DNA of 64,000 nucleotides from Nitrospira sp. CR1.1 (GTDB lineage: Bacteria > Nitrospirota > Nitrospiria > Nitrospirales > Nitrospiraceae). Where the stretch lies: contig WIAF01000001.1 of NCBI GenBank assembly GCA_014055465.1, positions 806,001 through 870,000 of the forward strand, written 5' to 3'. Every line of letters starts with the position of its first letter. The stretch's first letter is position 1. The translations under genes were made by a program, and so were the position numbers. The notes beneath the pieces are model-generated. The model worked only from the letters and a program-made list of their open reading frames with translations, was not told the origin of the DNA and did not search any database. Shown one piece after another: positions 53,609-62,102 of this stretch.

Positions 53609-55357
53609 TCATGGCAACGGCTGAATCGTGACTTCCAGTGACGCGCGCCGATGTTGCGGATGGGCGACGGCTGCGGGGGCTCCATGCAATTCAGTCGCAG
53701 AAGTGATACCCCTGGTTTGAAACGTGAGCGCGTGAAAGGCTGCGGGGTGAATCGCGTCCAGAACCGCTCGGGCGCGACTTTCGCTCAGACGGCGGTTTTG
53801 GTTCGGGTCCCCCACCACGTCGGTTTCACCGACAATCGATACTGTCACTGCGGCGCCGGCTAGCCTCGCCATGTCATTGAGTTGCTGAAGCACCTCAGAG
53901 ATACGGCGGATACTATGGAGTTGCTCCGGAGAGGTGAGGCTAATGCTACCCTGTTCAAACAGAATTGAGGCTTCTGTCAGTCGGTGACTCAGCGCGTCAA
54001 GAGAGGAGTTCACCAGGCGTCGATCGTCATACCCATCCGGGCCCGGCAATGCGCGAGCCAGTATTCGGCTCTGCGTGATCCAATCCGCCGGGGCAATGCC
54101 TCCGGCTGTCAGGCGGTTCCCTTCCAAGGATAAGTGAACGGTCTGCGGGGGCGAGAGGACCATTCGTGCTCGTTTCAACACCACTGCCGCGTCGAGTGCA
54201 TAGTATGGTTGCCATTTCGCATCCAGCCGACTCGTGTCTATGCCGCTATCCTGCAGAAGGACAGCCGGGTCGGCGGCAAGCGGGTCGCGAAGGCCGGTGA
54301 GCCGATAGCGGCCGCTTTCCGACTCAGTGGAGGTCACGACCAGCCCGGGCTCCGCTGACAAGCGGGTCAGGTAGGTCTGCCAGCGTTGGCGTTCCTGGTA
54401 GGTTGATAGGCCCCACCAGGCCATACCAAGCAGCGCGACCACCACCAGGACCCATGTCATCGGGGCGACGCCGCGCCGACGCGATTCGAACTGCGCGCGC
54501 AAGCACTCTTCCAAGAGCGGTGTGACGCTGGAAAAGGTGGAGGCATCGCCTGTGAACCGGGCCAAAGCTTCAGACCGTTCGGCGTGAATATGGTCGAGCG
54601 TATCTTGAAGATGAAGGCGGAGGCTTTCCGGCGGGGTGCCGCGAATAACGGCGGCGAGAATGGCAGCCGGTCCCTGTTCGATCCAGACCGTCAGCTCACC
54701 AACCTGCAAGGTGTTCAGCGCTTGGTCCGGGGTCGCGCCGAATGAATCCTGCACGAAGCTGCGGATGGCCGACAACATGCCGGACACTAGAGTCTGATCC
54801 TGCACGGCCACTGCGTCGCCGGCGGCATGCGCCAGAAGCAGCCCGGTGTGCGAGTGAATGAGAAAGACCTGTTCGACCCGATAGCGCAAGGTGTGCAGAA
54901 GGACGATTTCCGCAAATGGTTTGCCCGTGCGCAGGGCTTCCACTCTCCACTTCAGGCTTTGGATCGACAGGCTGTGCTCGATGGTTTGGTTGAGTGACTG
55001 GACCATGCTCCGCAAAGCATTGGCGATAGCCTGACGAATGGCCGGCATCATGATCGGCGCGATAGCATCCACGATCATCTGAGGCTGTCTCCGGACGGAA
55101 GCACCCAGTGCCTCCGACACGTGCGGGGTCAGAACGTGCGTCAATTGATGATCACCCTCCCCGCGTAATGCAATGGCATCGGGCAGGACGCGGCTGAGGT
55201 TCTGCGCAGTGAGGTCGATATGCTCAACCTGTTCCTGGAGCTGTTCCAGACGGGTCTGTTCCGGCGCCAGCAACAGGCTGCGCAGTTCGGCATAGTCGTG
55301 TTCGACGGGCGTCGAACCGGGGTTAGGTGACTGCGCCATACCGGTTCCGTGGTTCAC
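53609..55357 (-). CDS. Inner-membrane protein with cytoplasmic Roadblock-like region and periplasmic OmpA domain
   Basis: A 582-residue protein from GTG 55357 (ATG 55339 is also in frame). Residues 1-295 have no signal peptide and should be cytoplasmic: a helical region with MMPAIRQAIANALRSMVQSLNQTIEHSLS, then about 155-270 (VEQVFLIHSHTGLLLAHAA, then VSGMLSAIRSFVQDSF, ELTVWIEQGPAAILAAVIRG), which looks like a Roadblock/LC7 fold. One helix spans 298-320. The C-terminal OmpA-like domain (about 480-580) carries GETDVVGDPNQNRRLSESRA, the peptidoglycan-binding pattern. Roadblock proteins are classic partners of bacterial Ras-like GTPases (MglB-MglA); the GTPase gene follows 10 bases later. The Roadblock call is from pattern only. 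Confidence 0.8.
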   Translation of the reverse strand: MNHGTGMAQSPNPGSTPVEHDYAELRSLLLAPEQTRLEQLQEQVEHIDLTAQNLSRVLPDAIALRGEGDHQLTHVLTPHVSEALGASVRRQPQMIVDAIAPIMMPAIRQAIANALRSMVQSLNQTIEHSLSIQSLKWRVEALRTGKPFAEIVLLHTLRYRVEQVFLIHSHTGLLLAHAAGDAVAVQDQTLVSGMLSAIRSFVQDSFGATPDQALNTLQVGELTVWIEQGPAAILAAVIRGTPPESLRLHLQDTLDHIHAERSEALARFTGDASTFSSVTPLLEECLRAQFESRRRGVAPMTWVLVVVALLGMAWWGLSTYQERQRWQTYLTRLSAEPGLVVTSTESESGRYRLTGLRDPLAADPAVLLQDSGIDTSRLDAKWQPYYALDAAVVLKRARMVLSPPQTVHLSLEGNRLTAGGIAPADWITQSRILARALPGPDGYDDRRLVNSSLDALSHRLTEASILFEQGSISLTSPEQLHSIRRISEVLQQLNDMARLAGAAVTVSIVGETDVVGDPNQNRRLSESRARAVLDAIHPAAFHALTFQTRGITSATELHGAPAAVAHPQHRRASLEVTIQPLP

Positions 55358-55455
55358 CGCGATGAGGGAGGCGCACAGTGGAGGAAAGGCGGCGATGAAA
55401 AACGCGGCTCCCTGTGCGGAAGACAGGTCGAGACCGTTCAGGTATGGAGGAAGGA

Positions 55456-56070
55456 TTACGCCTGGTGGGGAGGCTGGTCATGCAAGAGCCTCTGCGAAAG
55501 TTCTTGGAGTAAGGTCGCCAGTGATGCCCGGTCGGTCTTCTGGTGGGAAAGTTGCTGCACGGCCTGTTCGAGCGTGGCCGACAGGGTCGCATGTTGCTGC
55601 GTAAACTCATCCGTGAGTGAGGCCGCCTGATTCTGCAGCTGGTCGTGCAAGTCGCGGTGCGCCTGTTCGCTCTGTCCCCGCAACTGAGCGGCCGTCTGTT
55701 GGAGAGCTCCGGTGAGAGACTGAAGCTCCGTGGTCAGGGCGCTGACGGCATGTGTGCGCCCCTGCTCCTCGGCGTTCAGCCGTCCCGTCACCTGATCGAC
55801 TTCGGTTCGAATGTACTGTTCCAGTGATGCGAATCGCTCCTTGAGGTCATGACGTAGTTGAGCCGCCTCTGCGAGCAGTTGCGTTTCGAGCCGGGTAAAC
55901 CGGCGCTCGTGATCGCGCACCTGCGCGCCGAAGAGAATGTCGCGGATCTTGTCGAGATTATTGCCGGCCGCGGGATCTTCGGCGAGCGCGGTGTTGGATT
56001 CTGTCTCGGCGAGCGTGGTCGGTGTTGGTTCCGAACCTCGGGTGCGATCGAGATCTGTGTGCCTGCCCAT
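55456..56070 (-). CDS. Soluble coiled-coil protein of the GTPase cluster
   Basis: A 204-residue protein with AGGAGG seven bases before the ATG. After a variable 35-residue N-terminus it has NLDKIRDILFGAQVRDHERRF, then almost continuous heptads to the C-terminus (coiled coil about 55-195, rich in Gln, Leu, Ala, Glu). No signal or membrane helix is present. It precedes the OmpA/Roadblock-like gene by about 100 bases and is probably a cytoplasmic adaptor for it. No enzyme motif is visible. Confidence 0.75.
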   Translation of the reverse strand: MGRHTDLDRTRGSEPTPTTLAETESNTALAEDPAAGNNLDKIRDILFGAQVRDHERRFTRLETQLLAEAAQLRHDLKERFASLEQYIRTEVDQVTGRLNAEEQGRTHAVSALTTELQSLTGALQQTAAQLRGQSEQAHRDLHDQLQNQAASLTDEFTQQHATLSATLEQAVQQLSHQKTDRASLATLLQELSQRLLHDQPPHQA

Positions 56071-56098
56071 GGTGTCGCCTCCTGGGTCGCGGTGTCCG

Positions 56099-56314
56099 TC
56101 AGCGAAAGGGCGCTACACTAGCATGTTTGTGTAGGTGCAACAAGTCACGGAGGAGTCGCAGAAGCAGCGGGCGGAGGGGCGGCTCCAGGTCCTGGCCGCT
56201 CAGCCAGCGTTCGAAGAGACGGCCTATCGAATTGGCCACGAAGAGGGCGGCAACAATGATGAGGATCGCCCCCATGATTCGAAACCCGTATTGCACGACG
56301 TACTGAGTAATCAA
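56099..56314 (-). CDS. 71-residue one-helix membrane protein resembling the MscS N-terminus
   Basis: The frame starts with TTG 56314. A helix (FRIMGAILIIVAALFVANSI) is followed by GRLFERWLSGQDLEPPLRPLLLRLLRDLLHL, much like the first helix and loop of small mechanosensitive channels, but it stops where the pore helix would begin. The gaps to the AsmA-like gene (32 bases) and the coiled-coil gene (28 bases) are short, so it is probably translated within the operon. It could be a domesticated channel fragment or a degraded gene. I favour the former because the frame and spacing are tidy. Confidence 0.5.
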   Translation of the reverse strand: MITQYVVQYGFRIMGAILIIVAALFVANSIGRLFERWLSGQDLEPPLRPLLLRLLRDLLHLHKHASVAPFR

Positions 56315-56346
56315 ATCGGCCAGCGACAGGTATTCTCCGCCCAGTC

Positions 56347-58455
56347 TTACCGTCCGAACAATCCCTTGAGGAGATCCTTCCCCTGCTTTTTGAGGTCCTC
56401 CGGCTTGGTGGAACCTTTCAGGAGATCGCCCACCGCGCCCTTGACCTTTTCCTTCACTTGCTCCTGGACTTTGCCTGCGAACATCTTAGTGTCGAGTCCA
56501 TAGGAAGGCGCTTGCGTACTGCCGGTAATCACCAGTGGAAGCGAGAGGCGTCCGTTGCTCAGGGCGACCTTGGCAATGGGAGACCCGGCGGCTATTTTCT
56601 GACTCAAGGCCTGAGACAGGCTCAGATTCAGTTTCATGTCGAGTGATTGATCAAGGCCGACCGTGCCGCCGCCGGTCGCCTGGAAATCATGGCTGTCAAT
56701 CAGCACTCGCTGCAGGCCAATCAGCCCTTGCTTGATGACAATGTCGCTTTCGATCGTGGAGAACGCCGTCGCTTTGACATTGTCCAAAGACACTCCCACC
56801 ACTTTCAGTAACATTGCGGCCTGTTGCAGCAAGTTGATCCCTTCGATAGTGCCTTCTTTCACGGACATGCGGCCGGTTCCGGCCAAGGCCTTCACGAGGT
56901 CCGGATGGGTAAATCCGCGCCCGCTAAGCGCCAGTTGGGCGTTGGCCGTGCCGCTGAGGGATACCTGGTCTGTGCCCACGGCTTGAAGCGCCGGTCCGAC
57001 CTGTAGACCTTGTAGCGCGACGGTGCCCGTGAACGGCGGGGTGGGAGTTCCGAGACCCAGCGTTCCTTGCGTGCGAAGGACGCCTCCGAAGACCTGGAGC
57101 GTGAGGTTGGTGAGTCGCGCCTCTTGTCCCCTCATTTCAGCCGCGGCCTGGAGGTCTTTGATCTCCACCGGTTTCTTCAGCGGTAATATGACGGGCAGGT
57201 CGGCGGTATTCACCAGTTTTGAGGTGGCCGTGACTTTCGCCAATCCGCCGAGGAGTGACCCCTTCACCTCGACTCGTGAGCTACCCAATGCGACGGTGAG
57301 GCCCAGGTTCGGAACCTCTGCGAGATCAAGCGGCGCGGTCCCTTCTTTGGGCGGATACTTGGCCCGGACGTTGACATGCAGGTCTTTCACTTCGACCGGT
57401 TTGGCCAGGGGGACGGCCACCGGAAGGTCGGAGGAATTGATACTGGCCGACGCCGCGGTGATATTGGCTAGCCCTTTCGTTGCTGTGCCTTTGATGCTGA
57501 TGGCTGAGCCACCCATGACGAGGGTCAGGCCGAGATCAGTCAGATCCACCTGGCTGGCGAGAGGGGTATCAGGCGGCGCCGGGTAAAGGGCATGGAGCGT
57601 GAGGTGCAGATCCTTGATCTGGACGGGCTTCGTCAGCGGCAATGCAACGGGAAGGTCTGCCGTATCGATTTGCAAGGCATTGATCGTGGCATCCAGGTTT
57701 CCGCCGATCGCACGTCCCTTGAGCCCGACCGCCACCTTGCCAAGACCGAGCGTAAACGTAAATGATTTCACATCCAGCGTTTCAACGAGTGGTCCGAACG
57801 TTCCATCGAGATGTACGGGGAGGTGATAGGGCAGGATGGTCGCCCCCAGGTGGACCGTGGGACTGGCACCGAGATGGACTGAGGTCAGCAAAAATTCGAG
57901 TTGACTGACAGTATACTCGGTCGGCTTTGCGGCGGACTCGTCACGATACGTGAGTGTACCGCCATCGATGGAGACACGGTCGACGGCAAACAGCGCCAGG
58001 GCCTGGAGCGGGCTGCCGGCCGGCTGTTCTGGGGCTTCCGGTTTCGACGGCGCGGCCGGACCGGTTGGTTTGGCGCCGATGGTGGAGATGTTGAGCTGGC
58101 CCTGCGAATTTTTCAGGACCAGAATGACCGGGTCGCGCAGGGTGATCTCTTCTACTTCAACCCTGCCTTTGAGCAACGGCAACAGTTTGACGCCGACATC
58201 CAGCGACGCGAGGGAGGCGAAGGGGCCCGTGCGGAATGCCGGATCATCCAGGACAACAAACCTGCCGATCCGGGCGCCGATGCGCGGCCAAATGGTCAGC
58301 CGGATATCCTGCAGTTCGACTTTCCGGTTCAGCGCCTCCTCGATCAAGGGGCGGTACCGGTCCTGATACTTGTTCAAATCGATGAGAAAAGGCAAAGCGA
58401 TGAGCAGGATCAGAAGGAGCAGGATCACGACACCGATCCCGACCAGGATTTTCAT
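56347..58455 (-). CDS. AsmA-family envelope protein with 76-residue internal repeats
   Basis: A 702-residue protein from ATG 58455 (GGAGGG upstream; the frame to 58539 is not needed). An N-terminal membrane helix (MKILVGIGVVILLLLILLIA) is followed by the AsmA start LNKYQDRYRPLIEEALNRKVELQDI. Three units with a 76-residue period carry DLPV(A/I)(L/V)PL(T/A/K)KPV(Q/E)(I/V)KDL at 267, 343 and 419. The C-terminal AsmA_2-type region (GTGRMSVKEGTIEGINLLQQAAMLLK, GGGTVGLDQSLDMKLNLSLS) is intact. AsmA proteins are thought to span the periplasm and move phospholipids or affect outer-membrane assembly. It is the first gene of the GTPase cluster. Confidence 0.88.
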   Translation of the reverse strand: MKILVGIGVVILLLLILLIALPFLIDLNKYQDRYRPLIEEALNRKVELQDIRLTIWPRIGARIGRFVVLDDPAFRTGPFASLASLDVGVKLLPLLKGRVEVEEITLRDPVILVLKNSQGQLNISTIGAKPTGPAAPSKPEAPEQPAGSPLQALALFAVDRVSIDGGTLTYRDESAAKPTEYTVSQLEFLLTSVHLGASPTVHLGATILPYHLPVHLDGTFGPLVETLDVKSFTFTLGLGKVAVGLKGRAIGGNLDATINALQIDTADLPVALPLTKPVQIKDLHLTLHALYPAPPDTPLASQVDLTDLGLTLVMGGSAISIKGTATKGLANITAASASINSSDLPVAVPLAKPVEVKDLHVNVRAKYPPKEGTAPLDLAEVPNLGLTVALGSSRVEVKGSLLGGLAKVTATSKLVNTADLPVILPLKKPVEIKDLQAAAEMRGQEARLTNLTLQVFGGVLRTQGTLGLGTPTPPFTGTVALQGLQVGPALQAVGTDQVSLSGTANAQLALSGRGFTHPDLVKALAGTGRMSVKEGTIEGINLLQQAAMLLKVVGVSLDNVKATAFSTIESDIVIKQGLIGLQRVLIDSHDFQATGGGTVGLDQSLDMKLNLSLSQALSQKIAAGSPIAKVALSNGRLSLPLVITGSTQAPSYGLDTKMFAGKVQEQVKEKVKGAVGDLLKGSTKPEDLKKQGKDLLKGLFGR
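57148..57753 (-). repeat. In-gene tandem repeat of 76 codons in the AsmA-like gene
   Basis: About 2.7 units; the DLPV...KPV...KDL block recurs at exactly 76-codon steps. The copies are diverged in DNA, so it is an old duplication. Confidence 0.85.
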
Positions 58456-58628
58456 CACGTCCCTCCGCTGAAATGGTTCCGCAGTATAGGAATGCGCGCG
58501 AAAGGGGTCAATGGTAGCCAATTCGGCCGCGCACCGCACGTCGTTGCAATTGGGAAGTCCTTCGCGACCGATGTTTCCCTGCCGCCTCGGGGGCCGATCC
58601 GGTCGAGGGGAAGCGGGCCCTCCTTACC

Positions 58629-58657
58629 TTGCCGCCCACCGACCTGCGTGATAAGAT
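58629..58657 (+). promoter_or_regulatory. Sigma-70-type promoter for tRNA-Ser
   Basis: TTGCCG and TAAGAT are 17 bases apart, 26 bases before the tRNA. Confidence 0.5.
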
Positions 58658-58683
58658 GCCACCCCTTGAAGTCGTCCGATTGT

Positions 58684-58773
<90 letters not shown>

Positions 58774-58777
58774 TCAA

Positions 58778-58806
58778 TTGAAGTCGTGTTGCGTCAGGCA
58801 TGAAAT
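58778..58806 (+). promoter_or_regulatory. Possible promoter for SRP RNA
   Basis: TTGAAG and TGAAAT are 17 bases apart, about 75 bases before the mature SRP RNA 5' end; a processed leader would be needed. Confidence 0.3.
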
Positions 58807-58881
58807 GAGCCGGGTACGAGAGGGTGAGCCGTCCAAGGCCCGTCGCCTCGCGGGTCATCTCTGCCGGACCACGAAGTCCTC

Positions 58882-58982
58882 GGGGCCGGGCCCTGTGCAA
58901 CAGAACCCTGTGAACCCCGCCAGGTCCGGAAGGAAGCAACGGTAAGCGGTTCGTTCTGTGTGCCGCAGGATCACCTGGCCCC
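58882..58982 (+). ncRNA. ffs: Signal recognition particle RNA (4.5S, small bacterial type)
   Basis: A 101-base RNA closed by GGGGCC/GGCCCC. The universally conserved domain IV Ffh-binding segment (GTCCGGAAGGAAGCA and the facing AACGGTAAGC) is exact. It sits just before dnaX, a common bacterial arrangement. Confidence 0.95.
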
Positions 58983-59089
58983 ACTTATTTTGACGGCTGA
59001 GCGACAAGAGAACGGAAAGGCTGCCTGCGCTGGCAATCTGATCCGTCACTCGGCGCTCAATCGCCACTGGTAGCTAGAGTCTGGCAACA

Positions 59090-60940
59090 TTGGATTACCA
59101 AGTCTCCGCAAGAAAATACCGGCCTGGGACGTTTGACGATGTCATCGGGCAGTCACACGTCGTGCAGACGCTGATGAATTCGATTGCCACCAAGCGGATC
59201 GCCCATGCCTTTCTCTTTTCCGGCACGCGCGGCGTCGGGAAAACGACGGTGGCCAGGATTCTGGCGAAAGCGCTCAATTGCGAGCAGGGGCCGACCGGTT
59301 CCCCCTGTAACACCTGTGCGAACTGCCAGGAGATCACACAAGGCACGTCGGTGGATGTCGTCGAAATCGATGGCGCGTCAAACACTAGCGTGGACGATGT
59401 GCGGGAGATTCGCGAGAACGTCAAATTCACGCCGTTTCGGGGACAGTATCGCGTCTACATCATCGACGAAGTGCACATGCTCTCCAATTCGGCGTTTAAT
59501 GCCTTGCTGAAAACCCTGGAAGAGCCTCCGTCCCATGTCGTGTTCATCTTCGCGACGACGGAAATTCATAAAATACCTGCGACGATTCTCTCCCGTTGCC
59601 AACACTACAACTTTCGGCGGATTTCAAAAGCCGAGATTGTGCAGCGGTTGCGGCATGTGGCGGACCAGGATGGATTGACCATCGAAGATCGTAGTTTGAT
59701 GGCCCTGGCGCGCGCCAGTGAAGGCAGTATGCGTGACGGGCTAAGTCTGCTGGATCAAGTGATCGCGTTCGGCGGCAAGACGATTCGCCATCAGGATCTT
59801 GAAACCCTGCTCGGCGCGGTTCCGCAGGAGCGGGTGCGGGCGATGGTCGAGGCCGTCATCGAGCAGCACAGCGCCAAGGCGTTGCAGGTCATCGCCGGTC
59901 TATTGGATCAAGGTCATGACGTGCGCGCCTACTGCGCGGATCTGGTCGAATATGTGCGGAATATGTTGGTTGCAGCCGTGGTGCCGGCAGGCCCTGAGTT
60001 GCGGGGATTGATCGAGGCGACCGATGAAGATTTGACCCAGTTGGGTCGTGATGCGGAACAGTTTACGGTTGAGCAGCTACAGGAGCTGTTTCGGCTGTGG
60101 GCGACGGCGGAAGATCATTTGCGGGTGAGCGCTCATCCACGGTTTGTTCTGGAAACGGCCGCTGTTCGGGCGACCCGTCTGCTGCGCGCGCCGGAACATC
60201 CAGCGGGAGTATCGGGAACCAGCGCTCAGTCGGGCACACCACCGGTCGATCGTGGAACCGGATCCCGCGCAGCATCGTCACCACCAGAAAAGGTGACTCC
60301 GACCAGATCGACGAAACGGGACGTCACGAAGACCAGTTCAGATGTGGGGGAAAAGCCGCTTATTCCAAGCGGGTCTGCTCCCGCGCCCTCATCTGTGGCG
60401 CGGCCTCGTGGAGCGGCTGTTCCTCCTGCTCAGACTCCGGCGGTCGCGAAGGTTTCGCTCGAACCGGCTCCCCAACAATCCGAGACGCTATCCCATTCCG
60501 AGCCCCCCCCACTCTCGATAGCGATCGATTGGGAGGCCTTTCAAGAGGCCGTTTCGACTCACCATCCCAATATTGCCCCGTTCCTGGAAATGGGTCGGGT
60601 GGTGAAGATCGAGGGCGGATTGGTCACGTTAGGGTTTACTAGGCAGGCGACGGTGGCGCGGTCGATGCTGGAGAAGGAAGACAACCTTCAAGCCCTGGCG
60701 GCTTTGGGGGAGCGTCTGTACGGAAGTGCGTTACGTGTTCGAATTGTCGAGGTGGTGGAGCAGGATCCGGGAGCTGCCCCGACGATGAAGCAGCTACGGG
60801 TTGCAAAGGAGGAGGAGCAGCGCGTGATCCTGACGCAACAGGCGAAGGCGCACCCTCTCGTTAAACAAGCTCTGGAGATGTTCGGCGGAGAGTTGGCCGA
60901 TGTTCGCACGACGGCTCCGGCACAGGAGGTACAGGAATGA
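59090..60940 (+). CDS. dnaX: DNA polymerase III subunits gamma/tau
   Basis: A 616-residue clamp-loader ATPase with a TTG start (MDYQVSARKYRPGTFDD). Walker A is GTRGVGKTTVAR, the zinc-binding Cys are in CEQGPTGSPCNTCANC, Walker B is VYIIDEVHML and the SRC motif is in ATILSRCQHYNF. Domains I-III end near 370; a Ser/Pro-rich linker and a C-terminal domain (about 475-616) give a tau-like form. I did not find an obvious slippery frameshift heptamer, so a gamma form is not shown. ybaB begins four bases before its stop. Confidence 0.96.
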   Translation: MDYQVSARKYRPGTFDDVIGQSHVVQTLMNSIATKRIAHAFLFSGTRGVGKTTVARILAKALNCEQGPTGSPCNTCANCQEITQGTSVDVVEIDGASNTSVDDVREIRENVKFTPFRGQYRVYIIDEVHMLSNSAFNALLKTLEEPPSHVVFIFATTEIHKIPATILSRCQHYNFRRISKAEIVQRLRHVADQDGLTIEDRSLMALARASEGSMRDGLSLLDQVIAFGGKTIRHQDLETLLGAVPQERVRAMVEAVIEQHSAKALQVIAGLLDQGHDVRAYCADLVEYVRNMLVAAVVPAGPELRGLIEATDEDLTQLGRDAEQFTVEQLQELFRLWATAEDHLRVSAHPRFVLETAAVRATRLLRAPEHPAGVSGTSAQSGTPPVDRGTGSRAASSPPEKVTPTRSTKRDVTKTSSDVGEKPLIPSGSAPAPSSVARPRGAAVPPAQTPAVAKVSLEPAPQQSETLSHSEPPPLSIAIDWEAFQEAVSTHHPNIAPFLEMGRVVKIEGGLVTLGFTRQATVARSMLEKEDNLQALAALGERLYGSALRVRIVEVVEQDPGAAPTMKQLRVAKEEEQRVILTQQAKAHPLVKQALEMFGGELADVRTTAPAQEVQE

Positions 60941-61260
60941 AAAGTCCGTTCGGGAATATGTCTAACATTTTGAAGCAGGCGCAGGCCATGCAGGAACAAA
61001 TGGCCAAAGTGCAGGAGCAGGCTGCGACCAAGACGGTGTCCGGAACCGCGGGCGGGGGAATTGTGACGGTGACGGTGAATGGCGCGATGGACCTGCTGAG
61101 CGTGAAGATCGATCCGGAAGTGGTGAAGGCGGGTGATGTCGACATGTTGCAGGATCTTGTCGTTGCGGCCGGTAACGATGCATTGAAGAAATCACGCGAA
61201 ATGATGGCAGAGGAAATGAAAGCTGTCACGGGCGGAATGAAGATCCCCGGTCTGTTCTGA
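60937..61260 (+). CDS. ybaB: YbaB/EbfC nucleoid-associated protein
   Basis: A 107-residue DNA-binding protein. NMSNILKQAQAMQEQMAKVQEQ and VTVTVNGAMDLLSVKIDPEVV...DMLQDLVVAAGNDALKKSRE are typical. It overlaps dnaX by four bases and precedes recR, the conserved dnaX-ybaB-recR order. Confidence 0.96.
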   Translation: MKSPFGNMSNILKQAQAMQEQMAKVQEQAATKTVSGTAGGGIVTVTVNGAMDLLSVKIDPEVVKAGDVDMLQDLVVAAGNDALKKSREMMAEEMKAVTGGMKIPGLF

Positions 61261-61338
61261 TACGATCGATGGCGTTTTGTGTTGGCGGCATAAGATTTCC
61301 GGCCCCCGGTGTGAGTGCTTTGGATATGAAGATGCATC

Positions 61339-61941
61339 ATGAGCATTGATCAACAGGGTTTGCTGGCAAAATTGGTCCGTGAGTTGGTGCGTTTACCGGG
61401 AATTGGTCAGAAAAGCGCACAGCGCCTGGCCTTTCACCTTCTCAAAGCGGAACGGGAGGATGCGCTGCGGCTATCCGAAGCGATTCAGGCTGTGAAGGAT
61501 GGCCTCTCGTTTTGCCGTCAATGTCGCAATATCGCTGAGGGCGAGCTGTGTGAATTCTGCCGGGATCCCAAGCGGGATCGCACCAAGATTCTCGTGGTGG
61601 AGGAGCCGAGCACGTTGTATGCGATTGAGCGCGCCGGTGGATATCGAGGTCTGTACCACGTCCTGCTCGGGGTCTTATCGCCGCTGGACGGCGTCGGGCC
61701 ATCGGATATTCGTGCGGAGGAATTGTTCGAGCGGGTCAAAGCCGGAGGGGTGGAAGAAATCATTGTGGCCACCAATCCCACGATCGAAGGCGAGGCGACG
61801 GCCATCTACCTGACCCGACTCTTGAAACCGCATCATGTCCGGGTCACTCGTATCGCCTACGGCATTCCCGTCGGTATGGATATCGAGTATGCCGACGAGG
61901 TCACTCTGGTGAAATCGATCGAAGGCCGGAGAGATTTGTGA
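61339..61941 (+). CDS. recR: Recombination mediator RecR
   Basis: A 200-residue protein of RecFOR repair. The HhH motif LVRLPGIGQKSAQRLAFHLL, the zinc motif CRQCRNIAEGELCEFC and the Toprim domain (ILVVEEPSTLYAIE to ATNPTIEGEATAIYL) are complete. It loads RecA at gaps with RecO. Confidence 0.97.
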   Translation: MSIDQQGLLAKLVRELVRLPGIGQKSAQRLAFHLLKAEREDALRLSEAIQAVKDGLSFCRQCRNIAEGELCEFCRDPKRDRTKILVVEEPSTLYAIERAGGYRGLYHVLLGVLSPLDGVGPSDIRAEELFERVKAGGVEEIIVATNPTIEGEATAIYLTRLLKPHHVRVTRIAYGIPVGMDIEYADEVTLVKSIEGRRDL

Positions 61942-62016
61942 TGTGGATGGCCTGCTGCCGACGGGAGTGTCCGGTCTGGGTCAGTGCCCCCACCTTGCCC
62001 TCTCGAGACGAACCGA

Positions 62017-62046
62017 TTGACCCCTCTGATTTGAGGCTGCTATAGT
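62017..62046 (+). promoter_or_regulatory. Sigma-70 promoter for dksA
   Basis: TTGACC and TATAGT are 18 bases apart; transcription would start near 62053, which favours ATG 62103 over the in-frame GTG at 62055. Confidence 0.65.
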
Positions 62047-62102
62047 CGAAATTCGTGGGACGGGTCTGGCGGCGATACCGGCGTAGTGAGACCGAGTATT
62101 CG

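Noticed and set aside
59090..60940. Programmed frameshift in dnaX
   Set aside because: No A-rich slippery heptamer with a following hairpin was evident in the linker region, so I do not call a gamma product.
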